DNA of 64,000 nucleotides, taken from Porticoccaceae bacterium (GTDB lineage: Bacteria; Pseudomonadota; Gammaproteobacteria; Pseudomonadales; Porticoccaceae). Of the stretch, positions 1-7,207 are shown piece after piece; positions within the stretch are counted from its first letter, which is position 1; the number at the start of each line of letters is the position of its first letter. The notes under the pieces are model-generated. The model made no database searches. It was not told the origin of the DNA and saw only the letters and a list, made by a program, of their open reading frames with translations. Where the stretch lies: assembly GCA_021773435.1 (NCBI GenBank), contig JAJFKC010000010.1, forward strand, positions 150,033-214,032. Reading direction: 5' to 3'. Both the position numbers and the translations under genes were made by a program.

Positions 1-93
1 GGCCCACCAGCCGATCCAACGGTGGACGAAGAACATAAATTTTAAGCCAACAACAGCGCCTGCTTCCTGCACTTGAGACCAATGCCTGGCCAT
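1..93 (-). CDS. LpxL-like acyltransferase of the aryl-polyene cluster (N-terminus only)
   Basis: The gene reads leftward off the window edge; only 31 residues are visible, starting MARHWSQVQEAGAVVGLK. The ATG at 93 follows a GGAGATAGC ribosome binding site. This opening resembles the lipid A lauroyl-acyltransferase-like proteins of aryl-polyene clusters, which are membrane-bound and would acylate the polyene-lipid. It lies 12 bases beyond the stop of the glycosyltransferase gene and is probably in the same operon. The family call rests on the short N-terminus and the context. Confidence 0.6.
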   Translation of the reverse strand, partial: MARHWSQVQEAGAVVGLKFMFFVHRWIGWWA

Positions 94-105
94 TGCTATC
101 TCCTC

Positions 106-882
106 TTAGTCGGTCTGTAGTGGGCGCAGTTTGCGCTTTGTTAATTTACGGGCGACTAAGCGTGGCAAACGCCGCAACATACCAAAAAATAGGGTGGCGT
201 GCATTTTGCTGATAGCGAGATTATCTCGCCAGGGAGAAAAATGGGAAATACCATCGACAGGGTAGGAGACCTGGGTGGGGAGGTTGATGACTTCGCCGCC
301 ACACCAGACCCAGTGGACCGCGATTTCTGATTCGAATTCCATGCGATTACCCATGGCTTGCTCATCAATCAGCGCCACAGTTTCCTTAAGTGGATAAAGC
401 CGAAAACCGCACATGGAGTCTTTCACTGCCAGAGACAGGGAGTTGATCCATACCCAAATATGCGTCAGGTAACGGGCATAGTAGCGATGTGCCGGGACAC
501 TGCTATCGTATATCGGACAGCCGCAAATCAATGCGGCGGGCTTGTTCTTGCCCATCGCCAGAAAACGCGCCACATCTTCAGTGGCGTGCTGGCCATCGGC
601 ATCTATCTGCAAGGCGTGGCTGAAACCCTGGGTTTTGGCCTCTCTCAGTCCTGCTTTCAGAGCCCCGCCTTTGCCCCGATTGGTGGGCAGTCGAATGATT
701 TCAGTGCCTGGGTCATCACTGGCTAGTTTTTGCAGTACCTTAGCGCAAACTGAGTCGGAGCCATCGTCCACCAGGATGATGGGTAATCGCGCTGTCAATA
801 AGTGAGCCATGGTGGCGGTGATAGCCTGCTCGTGATTGTATACCGGCACGATAATACAAGGCTTGAAGTCTGGATCGCTCAC
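106..882 (-). CDS. Family 2 glycosyltransferase (aryl-polyene cluster)
   Basis: A 258-residue GT-A fold glycosyltransferase. An N-terminal nucleotide-sugar site is visible as VDDGSD (residues 38-43), NRGKGGAL (68-75) and the DxD-type motif QIDADGQH (92-99) for metal-nucleotide binding. There is no hydrophobic membrane domain; the C-terminus is basic and could rest on the inner membrane. The start is GTG at 882, overlapping the stop of the upstream ligase gene (GTGA), so the two are translationally coupled. GT2 proteins are standard members of aryl-polyene clusters and are thought to glycosylate the polyene lipid; the actual sugar and acceptor are unknown. Confidence 0.85.
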   Translation of the reverse strand: MSDPDFKPCIIVPVYNHEQAITATMAHLLTARLPIILVDDGSDSVCAKVLQKLASDDPGTEIIRLPTNRGKGGALKAGLREAKTQGFSHALQIDADGQHATEDVARFLAMGKNKPAALICGCPIYDSSVPAHRYYARYLTHIWVWINSLSLAVKDSMCGFRLYPLKETVALIDEQAMGNRMEFESEIAVHWVWCGGEVINLPTQVSYPVDGISHFSPWRDNLAISKMHATLFFGMLRRLPRLVARKLTKRKLRPLQTD

Positions 883-2669
883 GTATTTTGACCCAGTACA
901 ATACGGCCAGTGGCATGGGGGCCGAGATCGGAATAATAAGTAAAGTCGATCTTTTGTTTGGCTGAATCGTATTGTAGTTCGAGGGTGATTTTCTGACCCG
1001 GATGGATGATCTGTTTGAACTTGATGACTTCAAGGCGCAGGAAGTCTTGCTTCAAAGTAAACATCTGGCGGGCATAATGATTTGCCCAATGCACTTGAAC
1101 AACGCCCGGTAAAATGGGGGCTTCGTCAAAGTGACCATCAAAAAATAGCAGGTCTTCCGGTACCTGTAGTTGCAAGCATAGATGTTCCGCGCTGGGGCTG
1201 TGGCGTTCCAGCTCTACAGGCAGCTGCGGGCGTGCTTGCTCCGTTGTCTTGACGAACAAATCGAGCAGCGTTTTTTGTTCCAATTTGCCTTGCGAGTTGA
1301 TCGGGAGTCGTTCTACATATCGCCACCGACGGGGTAGCAAAGGTCGCTCAAAGCTTTGTAAAAGGTGTTCTCTGAGCGATTCATTGAGGTGGCGTTTACC
1401 TTTGTCGCTCATAAGTTTTTCTGCTGCAGTGGACAAAACCACCACAGCGGCAATTTCTACCCGCTGACCGTCAAGCATCAAAAGGCGAGCAGCCTTCACA
1501 AAAGGGTGTTCGAGCATGCAGGTTTCCATTTCATCCAGAGAGGTACGCTTGCCTTCGACTTTGACAATACGGTCAGCCCTGCCGAGGAGGGTAAACTCGC
1601 CGTGATTATTAAAACGCACTCGGTCTGCAGTCTTCAGCCACTCGACCGAGTCTGGTAAGTGATCTGAGCACACTGCAAGGGTGTCATCACTATTGTTTTT
1701 ACGCACCTGAACCCCTGGCATAGCTTGCCAGAAGGCTTCATCAGCGGGGTTTTGTTGACGCCAGGCAATACCTCCGGTCTCTGAACTGCCGTATACCTCG
1801 GATATAGCCACCCCGAATCGCTCTCTGGCAAGCAGACTGGCGTCTCGGTGTAGCGGTGCCCCGGAGCTGAAAATAGCCGACATTTTTTTTAGGGTATCGC
1901 CATCAAGCTGAGCTGGAATCCGCGATAAATGGGTGGGGCTTGAGATCAGAGCCAGGGGCCAATCCAGCCGAGCTCGGAATTTGATTTCTTCGAGGTATTC
2001 ACAGGCCTGGGCATCAAAGCAGTGGCCCGCGGCCAAAGGCCAGAGTACGCGAAACAGCAGGCCATAGATGTGTTGATGGCTCACCGTGGCCAGCACCAGG
2101 GTCGGCGACGCAGGACGGGTGGCAGATGGTGGCAGGGTAGAGCATAAGTCATTACCCCAAAGTGTCTGTAAATGCGCAACTTCGCTGCTTAATTGTTTGA
2201 TGGTTTTGGGAATGGCCTGAGGCTCGCCGCTGGAGCCGGAAGTGTAGACTTTCAGTAATACGGCGTTGGGATCAATTCTGATATGAGTTAATTCGCTCAG
2301 TAGTTGTGGCTTCAAGGCATGAGGCAAAGGCGGTGTTAGTGTAGGCGTTGTCACCAGGTCATCAAAATCACCAATAAAGGCATCTACCTGTTTAGCCAGG
2401 CCGGCTACCAGAGCCGGTTGTCGGCTACCCGGTAAATAAGCAGTTTTACCCAGGGACCAGAGTGCAAACAGGATGGCCGAAAACTCTCCTGCATCGTGGT
2501 GGTACAAAGCCCAGTCTTGCTCGTCCCGCTGCTGTAAGAGCTGCCGCCAGGTGGCGACTCGGCTTAACCAATCAAGCCAGCTTGATACAGTACCGTTATT
2601 GATAAGGACTGGCCAACTGTCGTCACGGACTGCACCCAGTAAGTCTTCGATCGCGATGAAATTAGTCAT
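879..2669 (-). CDS. Acyl/aryl-ACP ligase fused to a FabZ-like dehydratase (aryl-polyene biosynthesis)
   Basis: A 596-residue two-domain protein. Residues about 1-460 form an AMP-dependent ligase, with the P-loop YTSGSSGEP (142-150), YGSSETGG (293-300) and GRADRIVKVEGKR before the C-terminal subdomain. From about residue 486 a hot-dog dehydratase follows, with FFDGHFDEAPILPGV (about 509-523), which includes the FabZ/FabA-type catalytic His of GHF. In E. coli-type APE clusters these are separate proteins (ApeH and ApeI), so the fusion would load the aryl starter onto an ACP and dehydrate the growing chain. It lies between the membrane protein and the glycosyltransferase genes, all read leftward. 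Confidence 0.88.
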   Translation of the reverse strand: MTNFIAIEDLLGAVRDDSWPVLINNGTVSSWLDWLSRVATWRQLLQQRDEQDWALYHHDAGEFSAILFALWSLGKTAYLPGSRQPALVAGLAKQVDAFIGDFDDLVTTPTLTPPLPHALKPQLLSELTHIRIDPNAVLLKVYTSGSSGEPQAIPKTIKQLSSEVAHLQTLWGNDLCSTLPPSATRPASPTLVLATVSHQHIYGLLFRVLWPLAAGHCFDAQACEYLEEIKFRARLDWPLALISSPTHLSRIPAQLDGDTLKKMSAIFSSGAPLHRDASLLARERFGVAISEVYGSSETGGIAWRQQNPADEAFWQAMPGVQVRKNNSDDTLAVCSDHLPDSVEWLKTADRVRFNNHGEFTLLGRADRIVKVEGKRTSLDEMETCMLEHPFVKAARLLMLDGQRVEIAAVVVLSTAAEKLMSDKGKRHLNESLREHLLQSFERPLLPRRWRYVERLPINSQGKLEQKTLLDLFVKTTEQARPQLPVELERHSPSAEHLCLQLQVPEDLLFFDGHFDEAPILPGVVQVHWANHYARQMFTLKQDFLRLEVIKFKQIIHPGQKITLELQYDSAKQKIDFTYYSDLGPHATGRIVLGQNT

Positions 2670-2700
2670 AGATATTGATTATCGGGCATCGCTTCGGGCA

Positions 2701-3243
2701 TCAGGCATTTCTCATCACCCGCTGCCTCACTAGCCACTCTGCGGCGAAAAGTGTGCCCATGCACAAATAGGCGACCAGGCCATTATATAAAGCCCACTGC
2801 GCATCTGTACCGTACAGAGTGATGGCTAAGGCGACACTGCCATTTAAGCCAAAAAAACAGCACCATACCTTGGTTACCTGGCGGGTATAAATCACGCCCC
2901 GTTCTGGTAATTGAGGGTCCTGGAGACGGGCAATTCGCTCAATCATTGATGGTGGGCTTTTTAAACTCCAGAGAAATAACCCCAGGAAGCTGACACTCAC
3001 TAAAACCGGATAGAGCTTTAGTGCCAGGGGACTATTGAGCAGCCAGGTCCATACGCCCAACAGCGTTAATAAAGGCAGCCAGAACCAATGATTTAGAGGT
3101 GATTCACCTAGACTCATCATACGAATTCCGGCGATAACAATGAGCAGTAAAACCAGATGCCGTGCATCAAAACTTTGCAGTCCCATATAGACAGCCAGGG
3201 GATAGAGCAGGGTGATGATCACTAGCACAACGCGTTTAGCCAT
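2701..3243 (-). CDS. Small multi-pass membrane protein of the aryl-polyene cluster
   Basis: A 180-residue, strongly hydrophobic protein with about five to six predicted membrane segments, for example residues 4-20 (VVLVIITLLYPLAVYMG), 28-42 and 52-68, and a basic C-terminus. Proteins of this size and look (COG4648-like) occur in aryl-polyene and related pigment clusters next to the ACP and ligase genes. No catalytic motif is visible, and the role in the pathway is unknown to me. The gene starts 15 bases after the stop of the first ACP gene and so belongs to the same transcript. Confidence 0.7.
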   Translation of the reverse strand: MAKRVVLVIITLLYPLAVYMGLQSFDARHLVLLLIVIAGIRMMSLGESPLNHWFWLPLLTLLGVWTWLLNSPLALKLYPVLVSVSFLGLFLWSLKSPPSMIERIARLQDPQLPERGVIYTRQVTKVWCCFFGLNGSVALAITLYGTDAQWALYNGLVAYLCMGTLFAAEWLVRQRVMRNA

Positions 3244-3258
3244 GGCTGTTTTAAGGGT

Positions 3259-3513
3259 TTATTGAGATTTCGATATCAGGCTTTCGACGGCATCGACGAT
3301 ATCATCAACGGTGCGAACACTTTTGAAATCTTCGGGTTTGATTTTCTTGCCGGTGAGCTTTTTGAGCTCTACGACCAGATCAACCGCATCGATACTGTCG
3401 ATATCGAGATCTTCGTACAGATTCGACGCCAGGCTAATATCGGCTTCGTCCAGTTCAAATAACTCTACCAAAACTGTAGTGATTTTGTTTTGAATCTCAT
3501 CTCGGTCGAGCAT
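3259..3513 (-). CDS. Acyl carrier protein (aryl-polyene cluster, first of two)
   Basis: An 84-residue acidic acyl carrier protein. The phosphopantetheine attachment motif DLDIDSIDAVDL puts the carrier serine at residue 40. Its ATG at 3513 overlaps the stop of the second ACP gene, which implies coupled translation. It would be activated by the phosphopantetheinyl transferase at 6120-6845 and carry the polyene intermediates. Type II aryl-polyene systems normally use two ACPs (ApeE and ApeF in E. coli); I cannot say which one this is. Confidence 0.93.
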   Translation of the reverse strand: MLDRDEIQNKITTVLVELFELDEADISLASNLYEDLDIDSIDAVDLVVELKKLTGKKIKPEDFKSVRTVDDIVDAVESLISKSQ

Positions 3514-3797
3514 TAGTGTTCTCCTTTCCCGTCAGCCTGGGTCGAGGCCTGAGTTTTGACGAAAAGAGCCAGATTATGCACACAGGCAAAGTGTATTTTA
3601 ATTTGCTCTGAGTCGGCATCACCCTTGACCCCATAACGCTTTTGCAATGCCAGACCCAGCTCCAGTGCATCAATCGAGTCGAGCCCCAGGCCCTCCACAA
3701 ACAGGGCCTCATGACTGTCAATGTCGGCAATGGCGATATCTTCAAGGTCGAGGGTGTCGATAATCAGTTGCTTAAGCTCCTGCTCTAGTTCATTCAT
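3513..3797 (-). CDS. Acyl carrier protein (aryl-polyene cluster, second of two)
   Basis: A 94-residue carrier protein with the motif EGLGLDSIDALEL; the serine at residue 41 is the expected attachment site. It shares the four-helix ACP layout with its neighbour at 3259-3513 but has a longer C-terminal tail (about 15 residues). Its start overlaps the end of the acyltransferase gene by 8 bases. The pairing of two dissimilar ACPs is typical of aryl-polyene synthases. Confidence 0.92.
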   Translation of the reverse strand: MNELEQELKQLIIDTLDLEDIAIADIDSHEALFVEGLGLDSIDALELGLALQKRYGVKGDADSEQIKIHFACVHNLALFVKTQASTQADGKGEH

Positions 3798-4623
3798 GTA
3801 ACACTAACTCCTGAGTGAAGTATTGTTCTAAAAAACGCGTCAGCTGACGGGCAGCTCGTGCAGGGGTAGCTAGATTTCGGAATTCTTGTATATCGAGTGT
3901 TGGCCGCAGGATAAGGGAAAAATGCATGCGTCGCTCAGGAATTTGATACCACTTAAGATCTTTGGTCAACGTACTTGGCCGGCAATTGATGATGGCCGGG
4001 GTGACATCGCTACCCGAGCGTAACGCAATATTGGCTGCACCACGGCGCATTGACAGCGCTTGACCAGGGCTTGTCCGTGTACCCTCCGGAAAAATTATCA
4101 GTGTGTTACCGCGTTTTAGTGACTCGGCCGCTAAGTCAATCACTAGCTCGGGGCTGTCGTTGGCGATGTACCCTGCCATTTTAATGGGGCCTCTCCTGAA
4201 AGGGTTGCTCAATAAGCTACTTTTTACCACGCAGTCGGCCCGTTTAATAAAGGCAATCAGAAATACCACGTCAATTAGCGAAGGATGGTTGGCAAAAATA
4301 AGTTGGCCTGGGCGATTAAGCTCGCTGCGATCGGGCATGGAGTAAGTTAACACGCCCAGGCCGCGCATCATCTCAACAAAAGCGCGGAAGCTGTAGTGGA
4401 CTAAGGCTTTGGCCCTACGTTCTCGCTTTAAAGCCCCGCCGGGCAAGAGGTATAGCAGAGGTATCGCAAGCCAGGGCAGGATTAACCCCCCAATGGCGAA
4501 GACCAGAAAACAAAGGCCCGTAGCCGCCATGCGCCAATATTTATTGACTAGCGTTAACATCGCTAGACTTATTTGTTTTTGTCCAGCGCCAGGCATGACG
4601 GTCTCCAGAGACAATGAGTTCAT
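3790..4623 (-). CDS. PlsC-like 1-acyl-glycerol-phosphate acyltransferase family protein
   Basis: Lysophospholipid acyltransferase family. The catalytic NHxxxxD motif is seen as NHPSLID (residues 112-118 of the long form) and the substrate-binding motif as FPEGTR (178-183). A hydrophobic N-terminal segment (about 34-61) anchors it to the inner membrane. The longest ORF (277 residues) starts at 4623 and overlaps the ketosynthase gene by 83 bases; an ATG at 4560 (MLTLVNKYWR) cuts the overlap to 20 bases and is the more likely start. In aryl-polyene clusters such enzymes probably attach the polyene to a lipid. Confidence 0.88.
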   Translation of the reverse strand: MNSLSLETVMPGAGQKQISLAMLTLVNKYWRMAATGLCFLVFAIGGLILPWLAIPLLYLLPGGALKRERRAKALVHYSFRAFVEMMRGLGVLTYSMPDRSELNRPGQLIFANHPSLIDVVFLIAFIKRADCVVKSSLLSNPFRRGPIKMAGYIANDSPELVIDLAAESLKRGNTLIIFPEGTRTSPGQALSMRRGAANIALRSGSDVTPAIINCRPSTLTKDLKWYQIPERRMHFSLILRPTLDIQEFRNLATPARAARQLTRFLEQYFTQELVLHE

Positions 4624-5416
4624 TATCTTCTGGACTTAGCAGGTACTTCAAAAGGGCTAAGGCCTGTGGTTCAGGTATCTGTTGATTGAGTGCCTGTTGG
4701 TCCAGTACTGGTAGCTCAGGAGCTTTATTGGCACGATCGCCACGACGACTGAGGGGCGCTGGATCGCAAATTGACAGTGTCAGCTTCTGAGGAGTGTAGC
4801 GGTGCGCCTCTTCGTTCAGCTCTGCACTTATCTCAAGGTCAGGGCTTGAAGCCTCAGAACTCAACAAGAAAGCGATGGCGTAGGGGTATTCAGGTCCAGG
4901 ATCGTTACCTGTGTAGATCGATGGAACCGGTTCATCGTAAATAATACACAGGATTTCTGAGCAGGATTGCTCATCCATAATGGCGGCAGCTTCGAGTAAT
5001 GTCGTGCCGATATCGCCCGCGAGCGCGGTAATGCTGCTTGGGTCCTTTCTGGCAATGGACATGACGCCGCCAATGGCATTGTGTACTGACAGGCTGAAAT
5101 GGGTGGGGGATAAAGGTTCTTGCGCAGCCAGCGATTGGAGCAGCCCGACGGTGCGTTCAAGCTCCCCATGGCGACTGCTGAACACACAGGGGATTTCAAT
5201 ATCGCTACCTCGCAGCAGCGGGAAGGCTACAGACAACGCCATTTTACCCAGTGAGCTGAGACGACGTCGCAGCATGGGCGGCACATCGGATATATCTGGA
5301 GTACTGCTCACTTCGGCTTGTTTCTGACCCGATGCCCATTGCTGCCAATCTTCCAAAGAGTGAATGCCGGGCATCCATGCAGACCAGTCTTTAACGGTTA
5401 AAACAATAGAACTCAT
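4541..5416 (-). CDS. Beta-ketoacyl synthase chain-length-factor-like protein (aryl-polyene cluster)
   Basis: A 291-residue protein matching the short ketosynthase-like family found first in aryl-polyene operons (ApeC-like). Features are LSVHNAIGGVMSIA (about residues 107-120) and SITALAGDIGTTLLEAAA. The region where an active-site Cys would be expected shows none, as in chain length factors that pair with a true ketosynthase. The catalytic ketosynthase, ketoreductase and exporters are not in view and presumably lie left of the window. This is the first gene of the leftward operon; its ATG at 5416 follows a GAGG sequence. Confidence 0.85.
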   Translation of the reverse strand: MSSIVLTVKDWSAWMPGIHSLEDWQQWASGQKQAEVSSTPDISDVPPMLRRRLSSLGKMALSVAFPLLRGSDIEIPCVFSSRHGELERTVGLLQSLAAQEPLSPTHFSLSVHNAIGGVMSIARKDPSSITALAGDIGTTLLEAAAIMDEQSCSEILCIIYDEPVPSIYTGNDPGPEYPYAIAFLLSSEASSPDLEISAELNEEAHRYTPQKLTLSICDPAPLSRRGDRANKAPELPVLDQQALNQQIPEPQALALLKYLLSPEDNELIVSGDRHAWRWTKTNKSSDVNASQ

Positions 5417-5618
5417 GGGGCCTCGAAAGCACGCGATGTGCTTTTATATACAAAGCAATATGTCTACAAAACAGCGTGCGCCCTATGCCGGAGAAGGGCG
5501 CGATGTCTGTATTGAAATGATCAATAATACTGATGCTACGAGCCAGCAGACAAAAGGAATACAATTGCGTGCATATTTTACTGGCAAATAAGGTTCAGGC
5601 AAGTGTGCTTGAGATCAG

Positions 5619-5646
5619 TTGCCAAGCGTTAACCTTGCGCTATAAT
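5619..5646 (+). promoter_or_regulatory. Sigma70 promoter of the secreted protein-PPTase pair
   Basis: TTGCCA at 5619-5624 and a perfect TATAAT at 5641-5646 are separated by 16 bp, 30 to 40 bases ahead of the ATG at 5682. The rest of the 265-base gap (5417-5681) between the divergent transcripts shows no gene that I can support. Confidence 0.75.
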
Positions 5647-5681
5647 CAGCTTTTACTAAACACCTGGAGCGGACAAAGGAT

Positions 5682-6113
5682 ATGAAAACGCGTTCAATGA
5701 TTATGATATTCACTATGCTGGTACTTTCAACGGTGGCTCAAGCCCGGGATACTAAACACCTGTTTCCGATTGCTGAAGCGATGAACAGCGCTGCTGCACA
5801 GGAGCAACTTAATAAGAATATTAAATTCTACTTTGGTAAGAATTCGGCAAAATATCAGAAGGCCGTGGGTACCTATACCGCCAATCGAAAAACCAACGCC
5901 TTTAATAAATCGGACGATGAAGCCTGCAGATGGGTCTTTCTGTCCGCGTTAGTGGCGCTCCAGGATCGAGCTATTGCTGAAGGCGGCAATGCGGTAGTTG
6001 ATATCCATAGCTATTATAAAAAAGATGCGATGCACAGCGCCGAAAGTTATGAATGTCACGCCGGTGCTTTTATGTCCGGCGTTGCTCTCAGAGGAACAGT
6101 CGTTAAAAAGTAA
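5682..6113 (+). CDS. Secreted small protein, YbjQ-like C-terminal region
   Basis: A 143-residue protein with a clear signal peptide (residues 1-21, ending TVAQA-RD). The C-terminal half has an alternating pattern, AEGGNAVVDIHSYYKKD followed by GVALRGTVVKK, resembling the YbjQ/UPF0145-type fold; similar proteins are often loosely annotated as excinuclease in aryl-polyene loci. Two Cys residues (in EACRW and YECHAG) could form a periplasmic disulfide. It starts 36 bases after a strong promoter and is followed after 6 bases by the phosphopantetheinyl transferase gene. Function is unknown; the context suggests a link to the polyene lipid pathway. Confidence 0.75.
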   Translation: MKTRSMIMIFTMLVLSTVAQARDTKHLFPIAEAMNSAAAQEQLNKNIKFYFGKNSAKYQKAVGTYTANRKTNAFNKSDDEACRWVFLSALVALQDRAIAEGGNAVVDIHSYYKKDAMHSAESYECHAGAFMSGVALRGTVVKK

Positions 6114-6119
6114 ACTGAC

Positions 6120-6845
6120 ATGGGGGCCTCAGTCGCCCTGTGGCTTTGGCCTGATGTAGACCACCTGTCGAATCTGCAAGTCGAAGAATATGTGCCTGGG
6201 TTTAGTGCAAGTGAAAAGCGCTATCTCAATAGTATTAGCGCTAGACGTCGAAGACTTGAATATATTGCTGGTCACCACTTAATCCGGCAGATGCTGGTCG
6301 ACCTTATTCCTCTCTGGGATCAAGATCACAGCATTGAGCACCACAAAGGGGCTGCGCCATTCTTGAGCGGCCCTGACCTCGACGGTATTTCTTTTAATCT
6401 CTCACACAGCGGTAATAGGGTTTGTTGCGCTGTCGGGCTTCATTGTGAGCTGGGTTTGGATATAGAGTTACCTCGAGAGCGTCGTCGAGGTCAACAGATT
6501 GCAGAGACTTATTTCACTGAGAAGGAAGCAGAGCGGATAGCCAGGCTACCCTTAACTGAGCGAGGTGGTGAGTTCTCCCGGGTCTGGACCTTAAAAGAAA
6601 GCCTGCTCAAAGCCAAAAGGGAAAGTATTACCAGCAAAAATATCGCTATCGAGTTTCAGCGCCAGATCGAAGCTCCAGCCAGTGCGAGTTGGTATTGTTA
6701 TAGTTTTATGCTGGATCGTCTTTATGGTGCGCTGAGCCTCTCATCGCCATTGACCAGGCCTCTTCAGGTTCAGGTTTACCGTCCTGCCATGATCTCAACG
6801 ACAATTATTAAGCCCGAAACAATGCTTTATACCCCCCGGTTTTAA
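6120..6845 (+). CDS. 4'-phosphopantetheinyl transferase (Sfp/EntD superfamily)
   Basis: A 241-residue enzyme that transfers phosphopantetheine from CoA to carrier-protein serines. Seen directly: the magnesium site GLDIE (D114, E116), the catalytic WTLKES segment (W156, K159, E160), and an N-terminal ARRRRLEYIAGHHLIR segment typical of the superfamily. It is the partner expected for the two ACPs at 3259-3797 and corresponds to ApeB of aryl-polyene clusters. The gene sits 6 bases after the secreted-protein gene, so the two share the promoter at 5619. Confidence 0.9.
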   Translation: MGASVALWLWPDVDHLSNLQVEEYVPGFSASEKRYLNSISARRRRLEYIAGHHLIRQMLVDLIPLWDQDHSIEHHKGAAPFLSGPDLDGISFNLSHSGNRVCCAVGLHCELGLDIELPRERRRGQQIAETYFTEKEAERIARLPLTERGGEFSRVWTLKESLLKAKRESITSKNIAIEFQRQIEAPASASWYCYSFMLDRLYGALSLSSPLTRPLQVQVYRPAMISTTIIKPETMLYTPRF

Positions 6846-7207
6846 GTGGAGTTTTTACTAAACGTCAGCGGAAAGGGGGTAAGGAAAATGGCTGGTGGAG
6901 GGACTGTGTTCTAATCCCCAACATTATCGGCATCGACCTGGCCGCTGAGCCTGCGCCGCACATGAGACCATGACATACCGATAGCGAGAATCAGGCATAA
7001 AATAATAATTGATTGCCGTTGAGTTTTCAGAGTATTCAACAATTAACTTTCGCCTTCTGTATCGCGCAACTGCGCGATACTATAAGCTCTTCTGCCAGGC
7101 TCTACTGCTTAGGTTTTGAACTTCAATTAAAGCTGTTTCGCTATCTGCCGGATGTCTTATTCTATTTGCATCCAGCCGCGGTACGCAACTTGCGTTGTAG
7201 TGATCCA
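6846..7207. other. Intergenic stretch between the aryl-polyene locus and the GMC dehydrogenase
   Basis: 362 bases between converging genes. The only structure I see is the perfect hairpin at 7059-7080. A 69-codon open frame (7013-7222) has no family likeness and runs into the converging gene, so I do not call it. Confidence 0.6.
7059..7080. terminator. Perfect hairpin between converging genes, possible terminator
   Basis: Stem GTATCGCGC (7059-7067), loop AACT and the exact complement GCGCGATAC (7072-7080). It lies in the convergent gap, where a terminator is expected, but no T-run follows on either strand. It could also be a binding site. Confidence 0.4.

Noticed and set aside
5364..5591. 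75-codon frame in the divergent promoter gap
   Set aside because: It starts inside the ketosynthase gene on the other strand and has no family likeness; the gap is better read as a promoter region.
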